Source of the DNA: Tillus elongatus
Lineage: Eukaryota > Arthropoda > Insecta > Coleoptera > Cleridae
Direction: 5' to 3'
NCBI GenBank assembly: GCA_964006375.1
Contig: OZ023265.1
Span: 160,654,118-160,718,117 of the forward strand
DNA length: 64,000 nucleotides
The position numbers were made by a program, and so were the translations under genes. A model generated the notes under the pieces. The model was not told the origin of the DNA. It worked only from the letters and a program-made list of their open reading frames with translations, and did no database searches. Shown piece after piece: positions 12,061 to 24,559 of the stretch (within the stretch, counting starts at the first letter, position 1; every line of letters starts with the position of its first letter).

Positions 12061-12640
12061 GCATAGCCGGCGCATTTCGAGCCTAACCGAGACATTGGCC
12101 CTTTTGAACCTCCCTTTGTTTCACCCTGGAACTGTCTCGCGACATAACATCAGGGTGAAGGGTTGTCTTTTCTTTTACCTTGGTTTTCCTTATATCTCCC
12201 CTCCCCGCGGCTGCTAGGATTAGGAGTTCAGGTATCTCGTTGTTTCGTGAAACTATATATTGCCCCTCTTTCCTCTTCCTCTTTTTTCCGCATGATCGAC
12301 TGTGTTAGCTTCCTCACTCGTTCCAATGTCGTCTTCTGGGCAGTTATTACTGGCACTAGATTTGCTTCCGTGAGCTGTACCCCTATTTCTGTGTATGTCT
12401 CTTGTCGTTCTCTTTCCCCGCGGATGCAGTTAAACAGTGTGTGTTCCGCTGTGTCTCGTTCCCCGCAGTAGCTGCATCCTCACTATCAACTTTCCTTACT
12501 TTGCAGGCATATGCTCCAAATCTGCTGTGGCCAGTTAAGATCCGTGTCATATGGTAGTCAAGGTTACGATGTTGGCAGCTCAGCCACATATCAATATCAG
12601 GGACCAGTCGCTTTGTTCACTGGGCTTGCTCTTCATTCAC
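12060..12640 (-). mobile_element. LINE ORF2 C-terminal fragment (R1/I-like), reverse
   Basis: Read on the minus strand, the fragment gives 'YHMTRILTGHSRFGAYACK' and, after a frameshift, a CX2CX7HX4C zinc-finger-like motif 'CSYCGERDTAEHTLFNC', then 'TEANLVPVITAQ' and a Glu/Arg-rich end. This layout is that of the C terminus of R1/LOA/I-type ORF2 proteins. Reverse transcriptase is absent and the frame is broken, so this is a dead 3' fragment. Confidence 0.7.
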
Positions 12641-12879
12641 ATCCCATGCTCTTTGCCACTCTTATATCAAGTGTTCCCTTACAATTACCCTTGCTTCCTT
12701 GCTTATGGCAAAAATACATCAAAATCCCCCAGCCTACTTATGACTTCACCAAACTTTTAGTAAAATTCTCCAAGCGGTTTTTCAGATATCCGATTGTAAC
12801 ACTTTAAAATCCTCACCCTGTATACATATAAACTCTGAAGTTGATCTCGGATATAATTTTGCACCCATTTGGGGGCATT

Positions 12880-13024
12880 TTAGTGAGTTTTTATTTTTAA
12901 AAAAGTTACTAATAGAGAGGTATCGATGGTGAGACTTTGCAAAAAAATTTTAAATGAGCGCGAACTTGAACCCCTAGAACCCATATCCGGGGTCAGTTTC
13001 AATTTTTGTATGCCTATATATACA

Positions 13025-13111
<87 letters not shown>

Positions 13112-13432
13112 AACCGATAACTCAAAAAGCAATTATCTATTCGGATAAAACTCGGCAAGTACCTTTCCCTTATTAATAGCTTGGATGAGTTCGTTATCCA
13201 GGAAAATCTGACAAGGTTTTCCGGGACATTTTTTAGTTTTCTTTCGAAAAAAAATTTTATCTTCGCAAATTACAAAGCTATTTTAATGAGATTTGGTGGA
13301 AATGTTACCTTGGAAAATAGCTTACTACGTACCAACATACAACTTTCTAGGTTTATAGAAAATTGAGTTATTAAAATTTGAAATATTTAATGAAAATTCA
13401 CTACCATAACGCACTTGCTGCGCCCTGAACTT
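12880..13432 (-). repeat. TA-core dispersed repeat, complete reverse copy
   Basis: Block B' begins at 'ttactaatagagaggtatcg' and runs to 'gaacccatatccggggtc'. (TA)n follows at 13031-13109, then block A' ('aactcggcaagtacctttcc', 'gcttggatgagttcgttat'), ending in the terminal block 'ccataacgcacttgctgcg'. This is one of the best full-length examples, about 550 bp. Confidence 0.75.
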
Positions 13433-13836
13433 TTTTTTTATTTAAAAAGTATCGATCACAATATCAATTTTTTTTCTATGAAAATTTGCTAGAAAGACGA
13501 ATACATATGCATATATAAAACAGATATTAACTGAGTGGATTTGCAAAGCAGAGCTATTATTTATAACCCTAGATAGCGACTAAGTCTCTTTTTATACTAA
13601 ATATTACCTTTTAGATGAGCAAATCATTCAAATGTGACGTCAGAGTCGCTATACCTTCTGGCAAAGAGATGTCCAAGCTAACAGAGGTCACTGAACTACC
13701 CACACATGCATACACACAAACTTACATTTATTTATTTGTCTGCAACTTGGGAATTTTCTACCATGCTTCTTATGAAATGACGATGGGTTGAAATTGCCTT
13801 TTAATATTTTATTAAACGCACTAAGAACCACATACA

Positions 13837-13960
13837 AGGGCGTCAGAAAATGTAAAAGTTTTGACCAAATACTCAAACTCTATGAAGTAGTAGAAACGCA
13901 TACGAGAGTGTGGAAAAATGTAATAGTGTTGACCAACTAGTCAAACTGTTAATATACTTG
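13837..13960 (+). repeat. Minisatellite units (part 1)
   Basis: Two partial units with 'agaaaatgta.aag.ttttgacca' and 'tcaaactctatgaagtagta' match the units at 15420-15533 and 17943-18110. The array abuts the left inverted arm at 13964. Confidence 0.6.
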
Positions 13961-13963
13961 GAG

Positions 13964-14162
13964 AAACACCAAATCACCACAACACATATTTTTAAAGTCG
14001 TAACGATCGTTTCACTAACAACGTTAGCTTTATCTGAGGAAGAATATTTTAAGTATAATCAACCACGCAACAAGTATTTATACGGATTTCTTAGGTAAAG
14101 GGAACAAACCGAAGGGAGATTTTAGGTGGCAAGCGCATCGTTTTGATTTGTATCAATATAGA
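13964..14162 (-). repeat. Left arm of a 200 bp inverted repeat (Penelope pLTR-like)
   Basis: The reverse complement of this arm matches 15175-15372 over about 200 bp, including 'gcaaaacgatgcgcttgc'-like, 'cctaagaaatc.gtataaat', 'aacgttgttag.gaaacga' and 'gtggtgatttggtgttt'. On the minus strand it holds a degenerate hammerhead-like core where CTGATGA reads CAGATAA. Such arms resemble the pseudo-LTRs of Penelope-like elements, but no Penelope RT was found. Confidence 0.65.
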
Positions 14163-14257
14163 CGATAGACAAGTCTCGTGTGGCACAACATATATAGGAT
14201 AATAATCACCACATTGATAAGAACAATTTGAAACTTATAAAAAATGTTAGACATCTA

Positions 14258-14998
14258 GCCACATTCAGTCAGGCAGCCCTTAAGGCCCTAAGTAGCCCAC
14301 GGGTAAATTCCTGGCTGGTGAGTGAGTGTCGAGACGAGACGAGCGACCTGGCTGGTCAGAATGAGGTCACCCTCATCTGGGTGCCGGGTCACTCGGGGGT
14401 CAAAGGCAATGAACAAGCTGACAGTCTCTCGAAGGGAGGGTCAGCAGAACGATTAGTAGGACCAGAACCGGCTCTGGGCGTGACAAAGAGCACTGCCAGG
14501 GGAGCCATTAAGTCCTGGGTCAGAATCAAACACAAGGTGTACTGGGCGGACTGTCGAGGGCTCAGACATGGGAAGTCAATAATTGACGGACCCAGTTCAA
14601 AGAGAACTGTGGGGCTCCTAATTCTTAGCAGAGGACAGCTTAGAAACATAACAGGTCTCTTGACGGGACACTTGGCCGTCAAGAAACACCTGCATAAAAT
14701 GGGGCGGTTCGATGTGGACCTCGCATGCACTCTGTGGCGAGGAGGAGGAATCAGCCCACCACATCTTGTGCGAGTGTAAAGCCCTGGGCCGCAAAAGACA
14801 ACTGATCTACGGTCAATCTAGACCGGAGACGGACCATTATAAAACTTCACCCTACCAATCGCTGTGCAGACTAGTTCACGGCACAGCGATTTTGGAATGG
14901 GTGGAGTAAAAAGACTAAGGGTATGCACAATAAGCCAAAGGTTGCAGTGCTATCGGGGCGGCAAAGCCGCGGACGAGCTCTGAGGGAGAAAAAAAAAC
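14258..14998 (+). mobile_element. LINE 3' fragment with RNase H and zinc-knuckle region (R1/I-like)
   Basis: The open frame contains 'VTLIWVPGHSGVKGNEQAD', the C-terminal signature of a type I RNase H domain including the catalytic Asp, followed by a linker. After a one-base frameshift near 14720 a CX2CX7HX4C-like motif appears ('LCGEEEESAHHILCEC'). The copy ends in a short poly(A) at about 14989-14998. It is GC-richer than its surroundings. It sits between the two inverted arms and is truncated before the RNase H start. It belongs to a LINE group encoding RNase H (I/R1-like), different from the Jockey copies. Confidence 0.8.
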
Positions 14999-15174
14999 GA
15001 TGCTTGAGAAATAGGAGAGCGTATATATTTCTAGATCGATTAAGAACAAAACTTCTCAGAACCGCGCAGCACCTTTGATTTCAAGCCCATTATTCTCACT
15101 TTGCGTTTGATCAGATAAAAACTCGTACATCTGTCAGGTAAAATAATAAAGTAGGTTTAATAGCCTCGTCGGTT

Positions 15175-15372
15175 TATATTGATACAAAGCAAAACGATGC
15201 GCTTGCGACTTAAAATCTCCCTTCGGTTTGTTTCGTTTACCTAAGAAATCAGTATAAATACTTGTTGCGTGGTAGAGTACAGTTAGAATATTCATCCTCT
15301 GATGAAGGTAACGTTGTTAGCGAAACGATCGTTGGGTCTTTAAAAAGATGTGCTGTGGTGATTTGGTGTTTA
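15175..15372 (+). repeat. Right arm of the 200 bp inverted repeat (Penelope pLTR-like)
   Basis: This arm is inverted relative to 13964-14162. It continues to about 15425 with 'ttatcagcgctcatcacagg' and 'ttccagtcttcac', which recurs at 32660-32745. It contains the better preserved hammerhead-like core at 15299-15333. Confidence 0.65.
15290..15340 (+). ncRNA. Candidate hammerhead ribozyme in the right inverted arm
   Basis: Core CTGATGA is at 15299-15305 and GAAA at 15322-15325. The intervening 'GGTAAC-GTT-GTTAGC' can form stem II with one G-G mismatch; the opposite arm reads 'GCTAAC-GTT-GTTAGT', which keeps pairing with compensating changes. 'ACG-AT-CGT' after GAA gives a minimal stem III. Stem I is weak here (CCT against GGG). 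Penelope-like elements are known to carry such motifs. Probably inactive or marginal as it stands. Confidence 0.4.
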
Positions 15373-15419
15373 TCCAAGTGTATTTATCAGCGCTCATCAC
15401 AGGTTCCAGTCTTCACAAA

Positions 15420-15533
15420 CTGAAGTAGTCAAACTCTATGAAGTACTAAAAACACTTAGCGAACTACATACGAGTATGTGAGAAAATGTAGCAAATAGTT
15501 TTGTCCAAATAGTCAAACTCTATCAAGTAGTAT
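15420..15533 (+). repeat. Minisatellite units (part 2), interrupted by LINE copy 2
   Basis: Units of about 83 bp read 'caaactctat.aagta', 'aaaacacttagcgaactac', 'atacgagtatgtgagaaaat'. The array stops at the LINE at 15534 and resumes at 17943. Confidence 0.65.
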
Positions 15534-17942
15534 TTCTGAATATCCTTCCTCCGAGGTCACTATTCTTGGTGACTTCAATGTCCATAATAAGGAATGGCTA
15601 GGATCTTCAAAAACCGATCCACAAGGGAGAGCAGCCTTTGCAGTCAGCAATTCTTTAGCCAATATGGTTCAGCAACCTACTTATTTTCCTCGCATCCCAA
15701 CATACAGCTCAAATCCCTTGGATCTCCTTCTTACTACAAAACCTGAATGCTATAAGATATCAGTGGTCGCTCAGACCACGGCATGGTCACTGCTTCCTGC
15801 GCAGTGCAACCCGAGGTCACACAGTCATCACACCCACGTATCTTTTGGCACTACAACTCCGCGAACTGAGACGAAGTGCGGGATTACTTTTCCTCATATC
15901 CATGGGCGTCTGTCTGCTTCTCTCATCCCGACCCCTCTGATATCTCACAAAACGTCACAAAATTATCCCAGCTGGCATGGAATTATTTTTTCCACGTAGA
16001 CAGAAAACCTCTTCATCCACTCAAAACCCTGGTTCTCTAAATCCTGTGACACGGCAAGACTTGAAAAGGTCAAAGCTCACAAAACGCTTCTACACAATCC
16101 GTGTCAAGAAAACCGTCAAACATTTAACGACGCAAGAAACCGCTATGTCCGCATTCTTTCTGAGGCAAAAAACTCGTTTAATAACCACATCAACAACAAA
16201 GTCCTCTCAAGCTCCAACGGCACATCAAAAACAAAGACCTCTTAAGCTCCAGCGGCAGCAAACCCTTCTGGACTCTTGCTAAATTTATTGGGAATAATTT
16301 CTGCAAGAGCACGTTCCCACCTCTTGTTGCAGGGGATGAAATTGTTTCTACCGCCCTGGGCAAGGCTAAACTTTTTGCCTCGTTGTTCGCCGCAATTCTA
16401 CTCTCAACCCACCTCCAAATGTTCAGCCACCAACAATCCCCAATGTCGCGCATAAAATGAGGGATATCATTTTCAAAACTAAAAAGGTACGAAAGCCTCT
16501 GGGCTTGACGAGATCCCAGCAACTGTTATCGAAAAATACGCACCAGAACTTGCTTCTGTCCTGTCTCGTCTGTTTCAGACATCCTAAAATAGAGGCATAT
16601 TACCTAGTAACTGGAAAAGTGCTCGAGTACAACCCGTCCCTAAGGAAGGATCCAAAGCGCTTCCTAGCAACTACATGCCTATTTCTCTCCTTTCGGTCGT
16701 CTGTGAAAAGATGGAAAAGTATATAAACACCGAATTATTAAAATTTCTTGAAAAACGCAGTCTAATCCACGACAGCGCAGATCAACTGCCGACCTCCTTT
16801 CCTTTGTCACCCATTATTGGAACAAGTCTATGGAACCATACGGTGAATCCCAGATTGTCGCTCTAGACATATCCAAAGCATTTGACCAGGTCTGGGATGC
16901 AGCGCTGCTTAATAAACTTCCGGCCTATGGCCTACCACCAAAACTCTGTACCTGGACAGCAAATTTCTACTCCAACCGAAGCATTTATGTTGTCGTGGAT
17001 GGCCATTCTTCTGAACTGTATCCAAATAATGCAGGAGTCCCTACTTTGTTTCTTTTCCACATCAATGACCCCCTCTCTAGCACATCCAACCCAGTTCACA
17101 GTCACGCGGACGACAGCACCCTCTACTCAAATATACAATATTCTAAGCCTGTCTCTTTAGCCCAATTAGATGAGGATCGCAGACTCGTGGAGGGTTCTGT
17201 CTCTGTGAATCTCCAAAAAATATTAGATGGGGAAGTATAAATCTTGTACAATTTAACTCCACTAAATCTCAGTATTGCTTTCTATATCATAAGAGATACA
17301 CCAGCTCTAGACCCCTCACAATAAACAACCAAGTTATTCAAAGTAATGAGTCCTTTTCACTTGGTGGCATTTCTGTGGGTCGAAACTTCAATTGGCACCA
17401 ACATGTCACATCAATTGCAGGAGCGGCTGCTAAGAAATATACATATACTTCACAAATAAGGCCAAACCTCGAATACAGCTCCCACATCTGAGGTGGCGCT
17501 GCCGCTTCTACACTCGCTATCCTGGACTCCATTCAGAAGAGAGCTATACGTCCCATTGGTGACCCTACCCTCACCCAAAGGCTGTCATCCCTTGCCCATC
17601 GACGTGCTGTTGGTCTCTCTCTTTTATAGATATCTGGACGGGCACTGCTCAGAGGAGCTTTCTTCCATAGTTCCTCCACCTGCTGCCCCCAACAGATCTA
17701 CCAGGGGAACAGTGCGAATGCACCCTTTTACTGTCCAGGTCACCAGACATAGAACATCTTGTTATGCCCGCTCTTTTATCCCGAGGACTTCCATGTTGTG
17801 GAATTCCTTGCCGGTACATGTTTTTGCTTCTCCTCCGAACCTCCAGAATGCACAAGTTGCCTCTTTCCTCCTTGTCGACACCCACGGTACGATTGTATTT
17901 AGGCTGTAAGCCCTCGTGGTGTGTTGTTGAAATATAAAAAAA
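15534..17942 (+). mobile_element. Jockey-like LINE copy 2, decayed
   Basis: This copy begins inside the endonuclease ('tttctgaatatccttcctcc' equals 8570 on) and ends with the shared 3' UTR and a short A-rich tail. Several deletions are visible relative to copy 1: part of the RT motif B region ('GVPQGSALAPTLF' shortened to 'GVPTLF' near 17035), the QYGFRQ region near 16775, and the region before 17440. It also has an internal duplication around 16205-16260. YADD has become HADD (17105). It inserted into the 83 bp minisatellite. Confidence 0.85.
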
Positions 17943-18110
17943 GTAAAAACATTTAGGGAAGTACATACGAGGGTATGAGAAAATGTAATAGGTTGGACTA
18001 ATTAGTCAAACTCTATGCATTGGTAAGAACACTTATTGAACTTCATACGAGTGTGTGAGAAAATGTAATGGTTTTGACCAACTAATTAAACTATATGAAG
18101 TAGTACTGAT
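17943..18110 (+). repeat. Minisatellite units (part 3)
   Basis: Two further units of about 83 bp ('tacatacgagggtatgagaa', 'caaactctatgcattggtaa', 'catacgagtgtgtgagaaaa') continue the array broken by the LINE. Confidence 0.65.
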
Positions 18111-18247
18111 ATAATATGTGTTTACGATAAAAATGTATCTCAAGATAAAACCGTTGAACTGGAAAAAATCTTCTGGCATTTTCTGATATTGTTAAATGAA
18201 ATTTATTTTTATATCAAACTATTTCTAAAAATAATGTTTTGTTGCAG

Positions 18248-18386
18248 CCTTAATTTGTATGAACTTATTAAGAAGAACAGTTACCAGGGATTTAGTTTAA
18301 ATTTAATTAGGAGATTTGCCAATTCACTACTGAAATGCTTACGGCTACTTCAGAAGGAAAATATCATACATTGTGATCTCAAACCG
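18248..18386 (+). CDS. Dyrk2: DYRK2/smi35A-type kinase, exon a (5'-most exon found)
   Basis: The exon is bounded by a 'ttgttgcag' acceptor and a 'gtaagt' donor. It enters in phase 2 (one base completes a codon) and leaves in phase 0. It encodes 46 residues starting '[10 protein letters not shown]' and ending 'IIHCDLKP'. These are the alpha-D/alpha-E region and the first half of the catalytic loop; HCD is the DYRK-family form of HRD, with the catalytic Asp. DYRK kinases autophosphorylate an activation-loop Tyr and then phosphorylate Ser/Thr. Upstream exons encoding the glycine loop, catalytic Lys and DYRK-homology box were not found in the window. Frames match the next exon exactly. Assignment to the DYRK2/3/4 (class II) branch rests on '[13 protein letters not shown]' and is strong; the exact orthologue is inferred. 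Confidence 0.93.
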
Positions 18387-18488
18387 GTAAGTTATCATCT
18401 TTTATTTTCATCATATTCTACTACTAGATAAGAATGTTTGTCATCTATTTTCATATGCATAAAAAATCATCTAAATCCTGATTGGTGT

Positions 18489-18797
18489 AAGGCTAAATGC
18501 ATTCTCGCAACAATTATAACCGTAGAGCGGTTTCGCTCTCATTAGAGCTCTTCAGTACGGCATACTAATTGTAGCGAAAATACACCTATGAAGTAATACG
18601 ACTATAGTAGCCAGCCTTTCAACACTAAGTGAGTGGTGGACGTACCGCCACCTAGTTGCGGAACCAAGCAGTACGTTGTCACGCCAGCTCCAAATAACAC
18701 AAAGTGTTAAAAAATAGAAACTGTATACAACCAACTAACAATTTAGTAAATTGTCAGCCCTGGCCCATTTCTACCCTAATATAGGGACAAAGTATGT
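18489..18797 (-). repeat. Hammerhead-bearing ~300 bp repeat, copy 1 (retrozyme-like)
   Basis: The unit runs on the + strand from 'taaggctaaatgcattctcg' to 'cccatttctaccctaatata', about 300 bp, with no coding potential. It is followed head-to-tail by copy 2; a third copy starts at 50165. The minus strand carries a hammerhead motif at 18506-18575. Tandem non-coding units of this size with type I hammerheads are the described form of animal retrozymes, non-autonomous retroelements spread through circular RNA. That identity is inference from structure. Confidence 0.7.
18506..18575 (-). ncRNA. Type I hammerhead ribozyme motif (copy 1)
   Basis: On the minus strand the order is: stem I 5' side ending GCCGTA, core CTGAAGA, stem II GCTCT-AATG-AGAGC (perfect), GAAA, a minimal stem III, triplet CTC and stem I 3' side TACGGT. 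An outer stem I helix (CAATTAG against CTAATTG in other copies, one change here) closes it, separated by a small internal loop. The predicted cleavage is between 18525 and 18524. In this copy stem III has a C-C mismatch, so activity may be reduced. Confidence 0.65.
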
Positions 18798-18975
18798 AAG
18801 GCTAGATGCATTCTCGCAACAATTAGAACCGTAGACCGGTTTTGCTCTCATTTGAGCTCGTCAGTAAGGCATACTAATTGTAGCGAAAATACACCTATAA
18901 AGTAATACGGCTATAGTAGCCAGCCTTTCAACACTAAGTGAGAGGTGGACGTAACGCCACCTAGTTGCGGAACCA
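18798..18975 (-). repeat. Hammerhead-bearing repeat, copy 2, truncated by a LINE
   Basis: It begins immediately after copy 1 ('taaggctagatgcattctcg') and ends at 'ttgcggaaccaa', where Jockey-like LINE copy 3 starts. The remaining ~125 bp of the unit are not found beyond the LINE, so the junction involved loss of sequence. Confidence 0.7.
18815..18885 (-). ncRNA. Decayed hammerhead motif (copy 2)
   Basis: The core reads CTGACGA and the triplet GTC, but the conserved GAAA has become AAAA, stem II has an A-A mismatch next to its loop, and stem I reads CCTTA against TACGG. These changes predict loss of self-cleavage. Confidence 0.6.
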
Positions 18976-19606
18976 ACTTTTCACTTGTTGGCATTTCTGT
19001 GGATCGAAATCTCAATTGGCACCAACATGTGACATCAGTTGCAGAAGCGGCTGTTAAGAAATTAGGTTTCCTCTTCCGGGCTCGCAAATAATTTTGACCA
19101 GCTTACCTCTATACCTTATATACTTCACAAATAAGGCCAAACTTCGAATACTGCTCTCACATCTGGGCTGCCGCTGACTCCATTCAGAGGACAGCTATAC
19201 GTCTCATCGGTGACCCTACCCTCACCCAAAGGCTGTCATCCCTTGCCCACCGACGTGCCGTTGGTAACCTCTCTCTCTCTTTTATCGATATCTGCACGGG
19301 CACTGCTCAGAGGAGGTTTCTTCCACAGTTTCTTCACCTGCTGCCCCCAACAGATCTACCAGGGGAACAGAGCGAATGCACCCTTTTACTGTCCAGGTCA
19401 CCAGATAGAACATCTTGTTATGCACGCCCTTTTGTCCCGAAGACTTCCAACTTGTGGAATTCCTTGCCGGCACATGTTTTTCCTTCTCCTCCGAACCTCC
19501 AAACCTTCAAGTGCAGAATTAACAAGTTGCCTCTTTCCTCCTTGTCGACACCCACGGTATGATAGTATTTAGGCTGTGAGCCCTCGTGGTGTGTTGTTGA
19601 AATATA
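18976..19606 (+). mobile_element. Jockey-like LINE copy 3, 3' fragment
   Basis: Only the ORF2 C-terminal region is present, starting at the 'LVGISVDRNLNW' segment and running to the shared 3' UTR 'ccctcgtggtgtgttgttga'. Several small deletions break the frame. It truncates hammerhead repeat copy 2. Confidence 0.85.
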
Positions 19607-19940
19607 AAAAGGAAAGGCGTTGGACTTTGACCACTAAGTCGTTTAACGCATGTCTTTGGGATTTTATTCTCAATTTGGAAAAAACTCTTAATATTGTGTA
19701 CCAAATTACTTAAAATTCAGAACATAGGTTTATTTACGCCATTTCTAGCCACACGTTAATTCTCATTCCAGTTACTCTGATACTTACAAAAATATAGCCT
19801 TTCAAAAATATTTTTGTATTTTTTGGGGGACAAAATATCCGTTGTAGCTGATATACGAACTCGTCCGCGATCTTTATACAATGAAGTTATGTGCCAAGTT
19901 TCATTCCAATTAGTTGAGTATTTTTTGAGTTAACGCTCGG

Positions 19941-22346
<2,406 letters not shown>

Positions 22347-22489
22347 TATATAGTAAAAATTTTAATGGGCCTTGGTTTTGGGTTCTAGAGACCCAAATTT
22401 GCGCTCATCTGAAGAATTTTTTCAAAAGCTTTTCATCGTGACCTCTCTATTAGTGATTTTTTTTAAATGAAAATTCACTAAAATGTGAG

Positions 22490-22985
22490 TGGCATGTTAA
22501 TTTTGTCCAGGAGTTTATAACTATTGGGCAGATACTTTTTAGGTTTTTGAATGAATATAACAATTCCAAGCTAGCGAATTGTATAAAATAATGTCTTAAT
22601 AACTTGGTAACTTGTTCCTTGTGGCGGGAAAGAATTCATTATATCGGTGTCATTTACGAAAGAAATGAAGTCTCCGCTTCATTTTAGCCACCCACATTAA
22701 TGTGTATCCCAGGTCGCGTCTGATGAATAGATTTATGACTGGGTCCGCTTTGTATAATAAAAAAAGCCTACCTTTATTATATTTCAGGGTGTCTGACCTT
22801 GAAGGCGTTGTATAGAACAGGACGTTGGTCCCATCATGTCAATTTGTATCAATTTATGGAATTAATCCATGGATATCACGTGCAAACCCGCAATGAGCGG
22901 TGCTCATTTTCATCTCCGCACCTGCGACTCATAATTAAACCCCAGCCGGGTTGCCGTGTATGGCTAAACGTTGCTATACTGAAAA
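22490..22985. other. Unassigned spacer
   Basis: No gene or clear repeat is visible. 'tttattatatttcag' near 22780 resembles a splice acceptor, but the downstream frames show no recognisable protein. Confidence 0.35.
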
Positions 22986-22987
22986 TA

Positions 22988-23574
<587 letters not shown>

Positions 23575-24019
23575 ATATAAAAATTAAACCTATTTACAAA
23601 TGAGATATTATGCTGTGACAATACCTCTCTCAAGCACCCTAAAATATAATCAAAATGTGCACAGTTATATATGTTTTATTTCTTTTTCCCTTGTCTTAAT
23701 ACACTACATATTTTATGACAATCGATTTAATTTACTTATTTGATTTCATAAATAGTCGGTTAATAGTGACTTGGAATGAAGTAGACACCACATCTTCAAA
23801 CATATTAAGAGAATATGAGTAAATCAACAGCAACTGGGAATGAATTCGTTCAGTCGCCCAGCCACGTGGTTAAAAAACACTGTTTGTCTGAGTGGTTACA
23901 ACTCTAGATCTAAATAAAAGGACTGTAACAGCGGCAGAAGCAGAAGTCAATGGAAGGTTGATGAATGAATCTCATGAGTCAATAAGAAAAGCATTGACTA
24001 ACCAACAGCAACCACATAC

Positions 24020-24299
24020 TTATGATTTAAACATGTTTCAAATTTGAATAGCTCAATTTTCTGTAACCCTAGAAAGCTGAATTTTGGCACATAGTTAGGT
24101 ATTTCCCAAAGCAATATGTAGACCAAATTTTATCGAAATTTTCGGAAAAAAAATTTTTTTTTGAAAGAAAACTCAAAATTTTCCCGGAAAACCCCGTCTG
24201 ATTTTCCTGGCCAACGAACTCATCCAAGCCATTAATAAAAGAAAGGCACTTGCCGAGTTTCATCTAAATCGGTTAATTATTTTCTGAGTTATCAGACGG

Positions 24300-24369
<70 letters not shown>

Positions 24370-24500
24370 GCATATAAAAATTCAAACTGACCCCGGATAT
24401 GGGTTCTAGGGGTCCTAATTCGCGCTCATTTGAAAGAATTTTTGCAAAGTCTCACCATGGATACCTCTCTATTAGTGAATTTTTTTATGATATTAGAAGG
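24020..24500 (+). repeat. TA-core dispersed repeat, forward
   Basis: Block A ('cccggaaaaccccgtctgat', 'gttatcagacgga'), (TA)n at 24304-24368, then block B ('gaccccggatatgggttct', 'tctctattagtgaat') are in order. The 5' terminal block is absent. Confidence 0.7.
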
Positions 24501-24559
24501 CAGAGTTTATAAATGGTTATTTCTATGCTCTTCCATTGAGTCGTAAAAGAATTTAAAAC

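Noticed and set aside
1..18247. Search for the kinase N-lobe exons (glycine loop, catalytic Lys)
   Set aside because: No frame with a DYRK glycine loop or DYRK-homology box was recognised; these exons probably lie upstream of the window.
18552..18734. 60-codon minus-strand frame (MVVYSFYFLTLCVIW...)
   Set aside because: It lies within the hammerhead repeat and is not kept open in copies 2 and 3.
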